Below the pieces are notes generated by a model that was not told where the DNA came from, ran no database searches, and saw only the letters and a list, made by a program, of their open reading frames with translations. A stretch of 64,000 nucleotides of DNA from Aminivibrio pyruvatiphilus (GTDB lineage: Bacteria; Synergistota; Synergistia; Synergistales; Aminobacteriaceae), in the NCBI RefSeq assembly GCF_004366815.1, contig NZ_SORI01000006.1, positions 103,677-167,676 of the forward strand. Reading direction: 5' to 3'. Each line of letters starts with the position of its first letter. Positions within the stretch are counted from its first letter, which is position 1. Below, piece by piece: positions 26,213 to 34,847 of this stretch. The position numbers were made by a program, and so were the translations under genes.

Positions 26213-26707
26213 TCATTCACAGCTCCCCAGAATGAACCTGGCCTGTTCTCGCCGGAGCATTTCGTATGGCGTCATGAAACGCAGGCCAAGGCCACTGCAG
26301 ACATTGGGTATTTTGATGCGTTTAGGAGAGTTGGCGGGCACTTCATGCGTTACCACCGCATACCCGCCTGGCAGCGCATGAGCTATCAGGTAGAAATCGG
26401 CCACTTGGAAGAATGTATTGATCGCCGCAGGTTCGTAGTTTTGTTCCATGGTCCATCCGCTCACTTGACCAAACTGCGAGACAACCCGAGTATCGGTTGC
26501 AAGGAACATACTGTTAGCGTTATTCCGCATCCAGTCCGTGAGTTCGTCTGCGCCGGCTGCGATCTCATCGGCAACCTTGTCGATACTGAATACCTTCTGG
26601 GCGTGATTGCTCTCGATCAGCCATTCCCAGAATGCCGGGCAGAAATCAAGTCCGTAGTGAAGGTTCTTTGCCTGAATGAAAACATTCGCGTCAAGCAGGT
26701 AGATCAC
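26213..26707 (-). CDS. DUF4411-type PIN-domain toxin
   Basis: The 164-residue product begins 'MIYLLDANVFIQAKNLHYG' with the first PIN aspartate at D6, followed by 'FCPAFWEWLIESN', 'KVADEIAAGADELTDWM' and the late motif 'GGYAVVTHEVPANSPKRIKI'. This pattern is that of the DUF4411 PIN family, encoded as toxin with an ImmA/IrrE-HTH antitoxin. Its ATG overlaps the stop of that partner gene by four bases. It lies 69 bases upstream of hsdR in the same direction, so the pair sits at the head of the restriction locus. Confidence 0.85.
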   Translation of the reverse strand: MIYLLDANVFIQAKNLHYGLDFCPAFWEWLIESNHAQKVFSIDKVADEIAAGADELTDWMRNNANSMFLATDTRVVSQFGQVSGWTMEQNYEPAAINTFFQVADFYLIAHALPGGYAVVTHEVPANSPKRIKIPNVCSGLGLRFMTPYEMLRREQARFILGSCE

Positions 26708-27852
26708 ACCATCACCCCCAGCTCGCGCGCGGCTTCGTAAAAAGTGGACGTCTTGCGCATTCCCAGCATACGGAACGCATCCCGGAACAGGGTTTGTCCT
26801 TCCAATGTGCTGGAGAAGACGGCACGGGCGAAGCGTTTACCAGTCCGTGCGGCCAGGGTGCGGTAAAAATCACCGCCGCCGGTGCCACGATCCAGCGCCC
26901 ATATTCTTTCCACCTCTTGACGGTAGTTCAGCCAAAGAGTGTCCCGGTCGATGAATCCGGCATCGAATAGACGACGCAGCGCCACAAGGGAACTCACTTT
27001 AAACAGGTGGGCCAGGCGCTGTATCTCGTCGGCAACCGGAGCGTCAATGTCGTATGCCTCATTCAGCGCATCCATCGGCATCAGCAGTTCGGCGGCCACT
27101 CTGTTGCACCACCGTTCAAGCCCTTGCTTCGGGACGCTGCCGGCTTCCGGATCGGATACACCGCTTTCTCCCGACCAAATATGGGCCAGTTCGTGGGCGA
27201 TCGTAAACATTTGAGCAGCCTTGCTGTCGGAGGCGTTAATGAAGATCAGCGGGGCTCTGTCGTCGACCAGAGCGAAACCTCGAAATTCGGTCGCGTCCAG
27301 TTTGCGGTGACTATTACTGCCGACGATAGAACTGGCCATCACAAGTATTCCGGCGTCTTCAGCCCTGGAAATGAGTTGACGTAAGGCATCGGTCCACGTC
27401 GACAGCCTGCGCCGTTCTGCGACGGAAAGCCCCAGAACCTCCCGCATCGAGTCGGCCACCTGCTCCGGCTGAACATCCTCGGATGCACTGGAGACAAATT
27501 CGAGGCGTGCAAAGCCATGTATGCGGGCATACTCGCGATACCAGTCCTGCCGTTGTTGGCAGAGGTACAGGGTATCCAGCAATGCGGTGCTCGGTTCGGC
27601 CAGGGCTTCATCACGCCGGGTCCGGAAATCGGGTATCGGGAGTTGCAGTGCTGGCGGTTCTGGCAGAAAAAAATACCCGATCGGGGTATGAGTAAGCCTG
27701 GCGAAATCTTCCAGCTGTTTCAGCGTTGGCAGGGCATCTCCAGAGAGCCATAAATCCCACTTTCGAAAAGACCTCTCCAAAGCGGTATCGGACAGATGAG
27801 CCCGTTCCGCTGCCCAGCGCAATACTGGAATGGATGCGGGTACGGTGTTCAT
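26704..27852 (-). CDS. ImmA/IrrE metallopeptidase-domain antitoxin/regulator
   Basis: The 382-residue protein has an N-terminal HTH-like region ('LPTLKQLEDFARLTHTPIGY'), the linker typical of this family ('FFLPEPPALQLPIPDFRT'), and an ImmA/IrrE zinc-peptidase domain with 'FTIAHELAHIWSG' (HExxH-like HELAH). Such proteins regulate mobile elements or act as antitoxins for PIN toxins. ATG 27852 is chosen because AAGGAGATGAGC precedes it; the longest frame starts 60 bases earlier without a good site. It is translationally coupled to the DUF4411 toxin gene. Confidence 0.86.
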   Translation of the reverse strand: MNTVPASIPVLRWAAERAHLSDTALERSFRKWDLWLSGDALPTLKQLEDFARLTHTPIGYFFLPEPPALQLPIPDFRTRRDEALAEPSTALLDTLYLCQQRQDWYREYARIHGFARLEFVSSASEDVQPEQVADSMREVLGLSVAERRRLSTWTDALRQLISRAEDAGILVMASSIVGSNSHRKLDATEFRGFALVDDRAPLIFINASDSKAAQMFTIAHELAHIWSGESGVSDPEAGSVPKQGLERWCNRVAAELLMPMDALNEAYDIDAPVADEIQRLAHLFKVSSLVALRRLFDAGFIDRDTLWLNYRQEVERIWALDRGTGGGDFYRTLAARTGKRFARAVFSSTLEGQTLFRDAFRMLGMRKTSTFYEAARELGVMV

Positions 27853-28040
27853 ACGCTCATCTCCTTGACAGAAATTTGGGCGGATAGGGGGGCGATCGAA
27901 CAATACCGCCATTCATTCGGCGCACGAGGGACTTCAGGACAATTCGATTCCCGTTGTACCACAGCGCATCCTGTTCAGCAAGACTTTTCGATGCTTTGAA
28001 AAGGGTGCTCCACCCCCGAATCCGCAGTCTCTTAAGTTCG

Positions 28041-28394
28041 TCACTCCCGGGGGATCCGCTCGGTTAAGATATCTGCGTCCACCCCCCATCTTGAGGTCAC
28101 ATTTTGTGACCTCAAGATTTCGAGTTCAGTTCGAAAGCCGAAACATAAATTCGGGAGGGAATCTGTCACTGTTCCGATCGTCCGTTTCGGCAGTTTGCTT
28201 CTCCAGAAAAAATAGACACCGGGACGCTGCGCTTCCACCCAATCCCTGAGTTCGTTCAAACGGCTGCGAGGGCAGGCGATTGCCTGTCCTGACCAGTTCG
28301 CTATCTCGACGTGCCGTATGCCGGAGGGGGCACCGTCAGAAAAAAAATCGTCACCTTGCGGCCAAATGCCATGTTTTTCCTCTTTTTTAAACAT
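28041..28394 (-). pseudogene. Truncated GIY-YIG nuclease family remnant
   Basis: The frame encodes 117 residues. The first half ('DDFFSDGAPSGIRHVEIANW', 'SGQAIACPRSRLNEL', 'EAQRPGVYFF') resembles the N-terminal region that precedes the GIY-YIG catalytic strand in a family of small nucleases. The expected 'YIGEAE'-type motif never appears; after 'GVYFF' the sequence is unlike the family in this frame and in the neighbouring one. I therefore read it as the 5' fragment of a broken gene in the defence island. A perfect inverted repeat lies in its 3' part. Confidence 0.5.
28088..28118. repeat. Perfect 14-bp inverted repeat with 3-base centre
   Basis: ATCTTGAGGTCACA (28088-28101) and its exact complement (28105-28118) flank TTT. 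It could be a regulator site or a terminator without a T-tract. It falls within the GIY-YIG remnant, where a coding constraint is not expected. Confidence 0.6.
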
Positions 28395-28478
28395 ATTTGA
28401 ACAAACCTGATGTGTAGATTATATGATAAAACCACCAAATAAAATACTTTTTTTGAAGTGGGTATGTGGTGAAAGCCC

Positions 28479-28513
28479 TTGACGATAACAGGATTTGATT
28501 TACAATGTAAATC
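28479..28513 (+). promoter_or_regulatory. Promoter and operator of the RHH/RelE toxin-antitoxin operon
   Basis: TTGACG (28479-28484) and TACAAT (28501-28506) are 16 bases apart. A palindrome GATTTAC-AAT-GTAAATC (28497-28513) covers the -10 box, 16 bases before the antitoxin start. This is a standard arrangement for autorepression by the antitoxin. Confidence 0.65.
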
Positions 28514-28529
28514 GTATGGAGGTGGTGAA

Positions 28530-28751
28530 ATGGCGACTATTACGCTTCGAATGTCTGAGGAAGACACCAGGCTGATCAGACAGTATGCGGAAATGACTGG
28601 AACGACTGTGTCTCAGTTTGTCCGCCAGGCGGCTTTGGACCGGATTGAGGACGAGTATGACCGATCCGCCCTTACGCGGTACCTTGAAGTCGCCGAGAGG
28701 GGAGATTTCATTCCCTACGGGGAGGCGCGCAAAGACTGGGAATTAGAATGA
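28530..28751 (+). CDS. Antitoxin, ribbon-helix-helix/RelB-like
   Basis: The 73-residue protein starts at ATG 28530, after GGAGGTGG. Its N-terminus 'MATITLRMSEEDTRLIRQYA' and 'GTTVSQFVRQAALDRIEDEY' form a ribbon-helix-helix domain; the C-terminus 'GDFIPYGEARKDWELE' should neutralise the toxin. A palindrome over the promoter suggests autoregulation. The toxin gene overlaps it by four bases (ATGA). Two damaged copies of this gene lie at 29495-29609 and 35190-35409, which suggests past duplication. Confidence 0.88.
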   Translation: MATITLRMSEEDTRLIRQYAEMTGTTVSQFVRQAALDRIEDEYDRSALTRYLEVAERGDFIPYGEARKDWELE

Positions 28752-29020
28752 CAGGCTATCGGGTGGAAATCGACCGGGCTCTTTCCCGGCGGATAAAAAA
28801 GCTGGATAGACACGTTCGGGAGTTATTGGACAGCTACATTACCACTCATCTTGAAGGGACGACGGAACCACGAAGGTTCGGCCGCCCTCCTGCGGGGAAC
28901 GTGCATGGTTTATGGCGCTACAGGATCGGTGACTGGAGGCTGATAGTGCAGATCATCGACGACCGGGTGCTGATCCTGGCTATTGAATTCGACCGGAGAG
29001 ATGCTGTGTATAAACAATGA
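28748..29020 (+). CDS. RelE/ParE-family toxin
   Basis: The 90-residue basic protein has the RelE fold pattern: 'YRVEIDRALSRRIKKLDRHV', then 'GNVHGLWRYRIGDWRLIVQI' and the final 'ILAIEFDRRDAVYKQ'. Members of the family cut mRNA on the ribosome (RelE) or poison gyrase (ParE). Sequence alone does not separate the two, but the G-x-WRYRIGDWRLI stretch is usual in RelE types. It overlaps the antitoxin by four bases and is translationally coupled to it. Confidence 0.88.
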   Translation: MTGYRVEIDRALSRRIKKLDRHVRELLDSYITTHLEGTTEPRRFGRPPAGNVHGLWRYRIGDWRLIVQIIDDRVLILAIEFDRRDAVYKQ

Positions 29021-29189
29021 CGCTGCGCTTCCCCGGTTTTTTTCCGGGGAAATTCCTGCACTGCTGGCACCTTCCTGATTCCGCTCCGGTTTGATTTTCG
29101 ATAAGAATCCCGAAGGCGGTTCCATGGCCGAGGGATCTCGCTTATGATTTGGGCCGGATTCAACCCCGAGATCCCTCGCGTTCGCTCGG

Positions 29190-29488
29190 GATGACAAGCA
29201 AAGGCAAGGTCTGAGATTCCTCCCCTCCGGGGATGCTCCGCGATCGGCGATGGTGCCTGCCTCGGGATGACAAACCGCTGCGCTTAGGATAACAAACAAA
29301 GCTGTCATCCTGAGGGCTGCTTCACCGCCCGAAGGATCTCGGTGTTGATTCTCGCTTTTGGTTTTACCGGATTCTAACCCGAGATCCTTCGTCGCTGCGC
29401 TCCTCAGGATGACAAGCAAAGGCAAGATCAAGATCCCTCCCCTCCGGGGATGCTTCGCGATCGGCGATGGTGCCTGCCTCGGGATGAC
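29190..29488. repeat. Intergenic repeat cluster, two 81-82 bp direct copies
   Basis: A block beginning GATGACAAGCAAAGGCAAG and ending TGCCTGCCTCGGGATGAC occurs at 29190-29271 and again at 29408-29488, with few differences. Between them are the smaller motifs GTCATCCTGAGG and GAAGGATCTCGG, shared with the clusters near 45.6 and 51.3 kb. Open frames in it are accidental. Confidence 0.8.
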
Positions 29489-29494
29489 GATCCG

Positions 29495-29609
29495 AGGCCG
29501 GATGGAGGACGAGTACGCCCGGCCTCTCCTTTCACAGTACCTGGAGACGGCCGGGCGGGGTGATTTCATTTCCTGCGAAGAGGCGCGAAAAGAATGGGAG
29601 CTCGAATGA
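29495..29609 (+). pseudogene. Truncated copy of the RHH antitoxin (3' half)
   Basis: The frame ending at TGA 29609 reads 'RMEDEYARPLLSQYLETAGR' then 'GDFISCEEARKEWELE', clearly matching the C-terminal half of the intact antitoxin at 28530-28751. The 5' half is missing: homology stops where the intergenic repeat ends at about 29488. No toxin gene follows. It is a remnant left by duplication and recombination. Confidence 0.75.
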
Positions 29610-29624
29610 GCCTCCGGCAGGCGG

Positions 29625-30329
29625 CTACTTAAAAAATTCAACTTTCCCGGTGCTGACATCGTACATGGCGCCGACCATTCCGATTTCACCCTTGTCGAGC
29701 ATCCCGCGCAGCACAACGCTTCTGTCCCGAAGCTTCCCCATGGTCAGCTCCACATTCTTTTCCGCAACGGCCTGGACGAATTCCGTGTTCTTTGAACTCC
29801 TGGGCTCATAGTTTCCATGCACGGAATTGACGGCGGGGTTGATATTGGCCAGCGTCGCCGTGAGCAGGCCAAGCTGCGCCGAGTCGCAGGCGCCTTTGAC
29901 TGCGCCGCACTCCGTATGCCCCATAATCACGATCAGCTTGGCGCCGGCGACCCTGGCCGCGTATTCAAGGCTGCCGAGGATGTCGTCATTGACGAAATTG
30001 CCCGCCACCCGGGCCACGAAAAGGTCGCCGATACCCTGGTCGAAAACGATTTCCGGCGGAACCCGGGAATCGAGACAACTCACAATGGCGGCGAAGGGAA
30101 ACTGGCCCCCGGAAGTCTGCTTGACCTGGACGAGGAAGTCCCGCTTTTCGGCCTGTCCGCTGACAAAGCGCTGGTTACCCTGCTTGAGCATCTCCCGTGC
30201 CGTGTCGGGAGTGATGGAGGCCTGTGCCTCTCTGGTCAGAGCGGCGCCGCCGGCGGCGTGGGCCGCTCCGGTCACTGCAAAAAGAACCGCGATGGCAAGC
30301 CATAGTATTTTTCTTCTGTTTACCTTCAT
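29625..30329 (-). CDS. Beta-class carbonic anhydrase, exported
   Basis: The 234-residue protein has a signal peptide ('KVNRRKILWLAIAVLFAVTG', cleavage near 'AHAAGG'). The enzyme domain follows: zinc ligands in 'AIVSCLDSRVPPEIVFDQG' (C, with the D/R dyad) and 'LIVIMGHTECGAVKGA' (H and C), and 'LFVARVAGNFVNDDILGSLE'. It interconverts CO2 and bicarbonate. Export suggests a role in the periplasm, for example supplying CO2 or bicarbonate or buffering. A GGAGG site precedes ATG 30329. It stands alone between a toxin-antitoxin remnant and a secreted protein gene. Confidence 0.92.
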   Translation of the reverse strand: MKVNRRKILWLAIAVLFAVTGAAHAAGGAALTREAQASITPDTAREMLKQGNQRFVSGQAEKRDFLVQVKQTSGGQFPFAAIVSCLDSRVPPEIVFDQGIGDLFVARVAGNFVNDDILGSLEYAARVAGAKLIVIMGHTECGAVKGACDSAQLGLLTATLANINPAVNSVHGNYEPRSSKNTEFVQAVAEKNVELTMGKLRDRSVVLRGMLDKGEIGMVGAMYDVSTGKVEFFK

Positions 30330-30414
30330 GTTTTCCTCCTTGTGAGTTTGTCAGTCCGCAGATACAGCCCCTCGACAGGCCTGCCTCGCCGGAACGGGGA
30401 AAATGCTCTTTGGA

Positions 30415-31536
30415 CTAAGAGTCCGTCAGCGTCATTTCGGTGATCCAGACCTCGCCCCGGTCTTCGAATATGATCCTCAGGTCGACAAAATTATCGGGCG
30501 CGGTAAAGGTTCCGGAAAAGAAGGTCCATCCATAGGAACCTGCATCCATGGAGATGGGGCGGATGTTCCACTGGGGGTCCACGGCGATGTTGACAGCACC
30601 GCGGGACGCAAGGTTCCGTGCCGCCGCCCAGAAGCTGACCGTGTATCGTGCCCCCTTCCGGACGGTGATCCTCTGGCTGGTGGTACCAAAGACATGGGGG
30701 GTCCTTCCGGAGTTGTTGAGCAGATAAAGGGCAGTTGAGGCCGAGGAGTTGGGGGGCCGGTTTTCCCCCAGGTTGACGACCGTGGCCCGGGAATCGGCGT
30801 TCCGGGAGTTCCACCAGATCCCGAAATTGGAGTATTGTCCGGTGCCCCAGGCGTTTCCGCTTGTAAATTGAGCGAAGTGAGGATCTCTGGCGTAGTTTCT
30901 TCCACCCCCTCCGCCGCCGGAGGAGTTTCTGTCAGGAGGATCGAATATGGCGGAGTCTCCGGCGCCCCATCCGCAATCATAATGGGGGCACACTTCCCGG
31001 TCATAATGGGCGTACATGCGGGTGACCGCCCTTGCCACAGAGAAGCTGTAGCTCTCCCAGGGGGTGCGGACACCGAGGTATTGCATGACCGCCGGAGTAC
31101 CGCCCGACAGGGCCGGATCCTTGGTGAAAAAATAGCATCGGCACCACTGCAGGCCTCTGTCAGTGTCTATCTGCCGGTGCTTCCAGAGGACCTGGTAGGG
31201 TCCCTGGGGCGAGCCGAAACGGTTGGTGTATTCCTGGGAGCCCACCAGAGACCAGAAGGCTTCACCCCGTCCCATGTTGCGGCTCAAGTCCCGTATGATG
31301 TAAAAGTTGAATTCATCCGGGGAAGGCCCCCGTCCCAGAACGCCCAGGAAAAGAGAGTTCAGAAAATCGGCATTCTGGTAGGCCCTCCACTGGATGATTT
31401 CCGGATCGGCCACGGCTTCGACGGGGACGGGAGAAAGGAGAAAGATCGCGGCAGCCAGCAGTGCAAGGAAGAGAACAGTCCCGGAAAAGCGCGGTTGTTT
31501 TTTGCTTCCCGTTGTGCGACCGGAAAGGCAGCTCAT
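30415..31536 (-). CDS. Secreted protein with C-terminal carbohydrate-binding-like domain
   Basis: The 373-residue product has a signal peptide ending near 'PVPVEAVADP'. The N-terminal domain ('NADFLNSLFLGVLGRGPSPD', 'FWSLVGSQEYTNRF') resembles the DUF4214 repeat found in surface proteins. A cysteine-rich stretch ('WCRCYFF', 'CPHYDCGWG') and a glycine linker ('SSGGGGGGR') follow. The last 150 residues look like a CBM-type beta-sandwich ('ITVRKGARYTVSFWAAARNL', 'GWTFFSGTFTAPDNFVDLRI'). It is probably a cell-surface or extracellular binding protein. No catalytic motif is visible. ATG 31536 follows AAGGAGG. Confidence 0.7.
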   Translation of the reverse strand: MSCLSGRTTGSKKQPRFSGTVLFLALLAAAIFLLSPVPVEAVADPEIIQWRAYQNADFLNSLFLGVLGRGPSPDEFNFYIIRDLSRNMGRGEAFWSLVGSQEYTNRFGSPQGPYQVLWKHRQIDTDRGLQWCRCYFFTKDPALSGGTPAVMQYLGVRTPWESYSFSVARAVTRMYAHYDREVCPHYDCGWGAGDSAIFDPPDRNSSGGGGGGRNYARDPHFAQFTSGNAWGTGQYSNFGIWWNSRNADSRATVVNLGENRPPNSSASTALYLLNNSGRTPHVFGTTSQRITVRKGARYTVSFWAAARNLASRGAVNIAVDPQWNIRPISMDAGSYGWTFFSGTFTAPDNFVDLRIIFEDRGEVWITEMTLTDS

Positions 31537-31768
31537 TTCGTTTCACCCTCCTTTTGATGGAAACTCGACTCTCACATGGGCCTGACGGCCCTGTCCGCGG
31601 GCAATGCTTATGCTCTACAAGCCCGAAAGCGACCGCCGGAGATATTTCCAAATATTCTCGACATATATTGTACTGTGAAGAGGCAGATCATTCAATAAAG
31701 GGGTTTTGGGAAATTTCGGCGGGATGATGCCTGATCCGGGAACAAAGCGGGCCGTGTCCATGCAGCAC

Positions 31769-31804
31769 AGACGGGGCGGCCCGGTACACCGGATCGCCCC
31801 GTCT
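31769..31804 (-). terminator. Hairpin after the YitT-like gene
   Basis: AGACGGGGCG (31769-31778) pairs with CGCCCCGTCT (31795-31804), with an inner CCGG-TACA-CCGG. It lies 21 bases past the end of the minus-strand gene at 31825. The T-tract is poor. Confidence 0.5.
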
Positions 31805-31824
31805 GGGTATTCCGCATTGCCCGA

Positions 31825-32715
31825 CTACAGGTTTTTCCAGTGCTTGAACCCTTCCCCAACCACCTCCGCGACGTCGGCCATGATGATGAACGCGTTCGGG
31901 TCACGAGAGACGGTGAATACTTTCAGCTCCATGGCCTGGCGGCGGTTCAGCACCACCATGATCATCGGGCGCTCCGCGCCGGTATAGGCTCCCTCGCCGC
32001 GGATGATTGTAGCGCCCTTCCCCATCTCCTCCACAATAAAGCGCTTCACGTCCTCCACCCTTGAGGTGATGACGGTCACCTGCTTTCTCCGGTCAAAGGA
32101 CTTCAGCACGCTGTCGATGGTGACGCTCTCGACGTAGAGCAGCACCCCGCCCATCAGCAGCTGCTCAAGGTCGACGGCGAACCAGGAGAGAAACAGGATA
32201 GCCGTATTGATGTAGAAGGAAAACATGCCCACATCGACACCCCAGCGTTTCTTCGCGGCCACGACGATAACGTCGGTTCCCCCTGTCGAGCCGCCGACGC
32301 GGAAGACTAGCCCCATGCCGATGCCGCTGCATACCCCAGCGAGCAGCGCGGCGAGAAAGGTGTTGGCCAGCACGGGATAGGTGAAGAGTTCGAAGAAGGC
32401 TACCGCCCCCGATGAGAGCAGCGAGACATAGAGTGTCCACAGGACAAAGCGCGGGGAGAGCACCCGCCACCCCCAGGAAAGGAGCAGCAGGTTTCCGATA
32501 GCGATCACCCATGCGGGAGAAATGTCGAAAACATAGCGCGTAAGCAGTGCTATTCCCGAGAGTCCCGCACCGGCGAAACGGTAGGGCACGACGAGGGCCA
32601 CAATGGAAAAATTCATCAGGACGGCTCCCAGCGTGGCGTACCAGAACGTCCCCCATTCAGCCCGGATCAGCTCGCCGAACTGCCGGAAAATCTTGCGGAA
32701 GTTAAAGCGTTCCAT
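31825..32715 (-). CDS. YitT family membrane protein with DUF2179 domain
   Basis: The 296-residue protein has five or six membrane helices, with the family signature 'MGLVFRVGGSTGGTDVIVVA' near residue 140. A soluble C-terminal DUF2179 domain follows ('KQVTVITSRVEDVKRFIVEE', 'RGEGAYTGAERPMIMVVLNR', 'DPNAFIIMADVAEVVGEGF'). YitT proteins are widespread in Firmicutes and anaerobes; their transport role is unproven. Length and domain order are typical. It lies downstream of a small membrane protein gene in the same direction, 81 bases away. Confidence 0.9.
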   Translation of the reverse strand: MERFNFRKIFRQFGELIRAEWGTFWYATLGAVLMNFSIVALVVPYRFAGAGLSGIALLTRYVFDISPAWVIAIGNLLLLSWGWRVLSPRFVLWTLYVSLLSSGAVAFFELFTYPVLANTFLAALLAGVCSGIGMGLVFRVGGSTGGTDVIVVAAKKRWGVDVGMFSFYINTAILFLSWFAVDLEQLLMGGVLLYVESVTIDSVLKSFDRRKQVTVITSRVEDVKRFIVEEMGKGATIIRGEGAYTGAERPMIMVVLNRRQAMELKVFTVSRDPNAFIIMADVAEVVGEGFKHWKNL

Positions 32716-32796
32716 GGTCTCTTCCTTTCGTCATGCAGCCCCGGTCAAAAAGAAGCCCGCGAAGGGCTTCAGGTCTTTTCAAGGGGGCCGGAGATC

Positions 32797-33213
32797 TCAC
32801 AGCAGAAGCTGCATCAGGCCCCGGAGACCGGCGACGAACGCAGGAATGATGAACAGCGCCGCCAGCCCGAACACGAGGAGATTCCCCGTGGCGGGGTTGA
32901 AATCGTCGAGTGCCTTCCGAAAAGGGCGTTTCAGCAGCAGCATGCCCAGCGCCAGGTCGAAGCCGGCCATGAAAGCAGCCAGCACAAAACCAAGGGCGAG
33001 GTGGCCGGAAAGGGTGGACAGCCCGATGCCGGGAACGAGTATCCAGCACAGGGCGAAAGCGATGGCCGTGCCGGAAAGGATGCTGAGCTTCAGGGCACGG
33101 GTCTTTCCGATCCGGGGGACCAGGAAGACGGTCCGGGCGATTCCGTGCAGCGTCTCCGCCCCGGCAAGGGCGAGACACAATGCCAGGGTGCGGAGAATTG
33201 TCTCCATAGTCAT
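32797..33213 (-). CDS. Small integral membrane protein, unknown function
   Basis: The 138-residue product has four hydrophobic helices ('LALCLALAGAETLHGIA', 'LSILSGTAIAFALCWILV', 'LALGFVLAAFMAGFDLALGM', 'LLVFGLAALFIIPAFVAG'). I do not recognise the family with certainty. A GAGG site precedes ATG 33213. It is in the same direction as the YitT-like gene and may share its transcript. Confidence 0.65.
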   Translation of the reverse strand: MTMETILRTLALCLALAGAETLHGIARTVFLVPRIGKTRALKLSILSGTAIAFALCWILVPGIGLSTLSGHLALGFVLAAFMAGFDLALGMLLLKRPFRKALDDFNPATGNLLVFGLAALFIIPAFVAGLRGLMQLLL

Positions 33214-33363
33214 GACAACAACCTCTTCAGCTGCCCGACCAAGGGCTGGAATTTCAGCAAGATGGTCTCTTTCGACAAGCCTCCCTCCACCAGGGTACGA
33301 CGTGTCGGGAAGGCAGCCGGCTGATCCAGATTATACCCTGCAATCGGGATGTATGTCGGGAGA

Positions 33364-33403
33364 TAAAACAGAGGCCGCCCCGCAGCAGCACGAGGCGGCC
33401 CTG
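33364..33403 (-). terminator. Rho-independent terminator of the C69 dipeptidase gene
   Basis: On the minus strand CAGGGCCGCC pairs with GGCGGCC-T-CTG and is followed by TTTTATCT. It lies about 14 bases past the dipeptidase stop. Confidence 0.75.
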
Positions 33404-33416
33404 TCTTCGTCAGGTT

Positions 33417-34847
33417 TTAAAATACCGGGGCGTTTCCGGTTTTGTCCTGAAATTTTCTCAGGAATACATGGGTGTTGTGCAGCACGTTCCTGGCTTGCGA
33501 AAAGGTGAAGCGGTCTATCAGCTTCATGCCTTCCTTTTTCTCCTCAGCGCCCTTGTTCAGAAGTTCCAGCGCCCGATTTTCCATTCCCGCCGCGCTAACC
33601 CTGATTCCGGTCCGGTTCGCTTCCCAGAATCCTTTCAAAATGCTGAAGAGGAGGTCATGGTCAAGATCGGTCACTTTTTGGAGCATGCGGGTCGTCCACC
33701 ACGCCGAATTTTGGCCGTAGGCGCTGTTCACATTCTGGAATTCTTCCGGAATGGAGGAAGCCCCTGCGTAGACGGGGAAATAGCCGGAATATCCGGGCAC
33801 GTTCATGGTATACCACATGACGCTTCCCACTTCCACCGGCAAATAGCCGCGAAGATGGGCAACGGTCGATGACTGGCACAGGCTTGTACGAATCGCCCGG
33901 GGAATGAGGAGTTTATCTGTCACATCTTCCCAGGGCTCCATATGATTGATGGGTTTATGGTATTTGGAAGTTCCCTCGTAAGTGTCGGAAAGGACTGCCA
34001 TAAGGTCCTCAGGAAGAAGGGCGCCGATTTTATCTCCCAACAGGTCATACGCCCTGTTTTCCCTGTCTATGTCGTAGGGGGAGGACATTCTTGCCGGATC
34101 GCCATAGGCCTTGCGGAAATTGAATTTTCCGGCGGAAGGATCGTGCCATCCCTTTTCCACAGCGGTAGAAATTAGCGCTGCACTCGCACTATCAAATTCT
34201 TCCCCGATGGTGAAACGGTTCGCCACAACGAGAACTTCGTCGTCTTTCACTCTCCGGGCAACCCAGTTTTTGGAAGTCGTTTCTACTATCCATGCTTCCC
34301 CGGGATCAGCAAGACAATAGGTAAGCCCTCCCCAGTCCGCCTGTCCGTAGGCGTCGATGAGATCCCCCACCAGCTTCACTGCATCCCGGGCAGTTTTTGC
34401 CCGCTCCAGTATTAGCTGGCGCATGGCGTAGCGCCGCACCCCTTCGCCGGGAAGGTTGTCCTCTTTTGAATACATCCAGTTGCAGCTCATGGTGACACCC
34501 AATTCGTTCATGCCTACGAGAACGGAATCATAGGGCCGCGTCTCGGACGCAATGCCAAGCCCGGACGAACCGTAGGCATTTCCCGATGCCCAGTAGCGGA
34601 GTGTGGAGGCAGGAAGATCCAGCGCCACATAAGGGACCTGGATTTTTTTACCCTGTTCGTGGGAGGCTGCCGGTACAGACCAAAGCCGCCCCACTGCCGT
34701 AAAGCCCATGTCTTCATTGTGCCCATGAAGAACAGAGCCGTCTGCCGTAGCTCTTTTCCCGACAAGAATCGTAGTGCAGCCTTCGGACATTGCAGGAATC
34801 AGAGATACAATCAAAAGCAGCGCTAATGTAATCGATATTCTTTTCAT
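33417..34847 (-). CDS. C69 family dipeptidase (PepD-like), exported
   Basis: The 476-residue protein starts at ATG 34847 after AGGAGG and has a signal peptide ending at 'IPAMSEG'. The next residue is the N-terminal nucleophile cysteine: 'CTTILVGKRATADGSVLHGH'. C69 peptidases are Ntn hydrolases that become active when this cysteine is freed. Other family marks are 'GNAYGSSGLGIASETRPYD', 'GVTMSCNWMYSKEDN' and 'WGGLTYCLADPGEAWIVE'. It would cleave dipeptides outside the cytoplasm, matching an amino-acid fermenting life and the oppABCDF operon at the end of the window. The longer frame upstream is not supported by a ribosome site. Confidence 0.92.
   Translation of the reverse strand: MKRISITLALLLIVSLIPAMSEGCTTILVGKRATADGSVLHGHNEDMGFTAVGRLWSVPAASHEQGKKIQVPYVALDLPASTLRYWASGNAYGSSGLGIASETRPYDSVLVGMNELGVTMSCNWMYSKEDNLPGEGVRRYAMRQLILERAKTARDAVKLVGDLIDAYGQADWGGLTYCLADPGEAWIVETTSKNWVARRVKDDEVLVVANRFTIGEEFDSASAALISTAVEKGWHDPSAGKFNFRKAYGDPARMSSPYDIDRENRAYDLLGDKIGALLPEDLMAVLSDTYEGTSKYHKPINHMEPWEDVTDKLLIPRAIRTSLCQSSTVAHLRGYLPVEVGSVMWYTMNVPGYSGYFPVYAGASSIPEEFQNVNSAYGQNSAWWTTRMLQKVTDLDHDLLFSILKGFWEANRTGIRVSAAGMENRALELLNKGAEEKKEGMKLIDRFTFSQARNVLHNTHVFLRKFQDKTGNAPVF

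Noticed and set aside
27853..28040. Possible minus-strand coding remnant ('KSLAEQDALWYNGNRI')
   Set aside because: The fragment looks protein-like but has no start, matches no family I can name and may be chance. A BLASTX of this gap would settle it.
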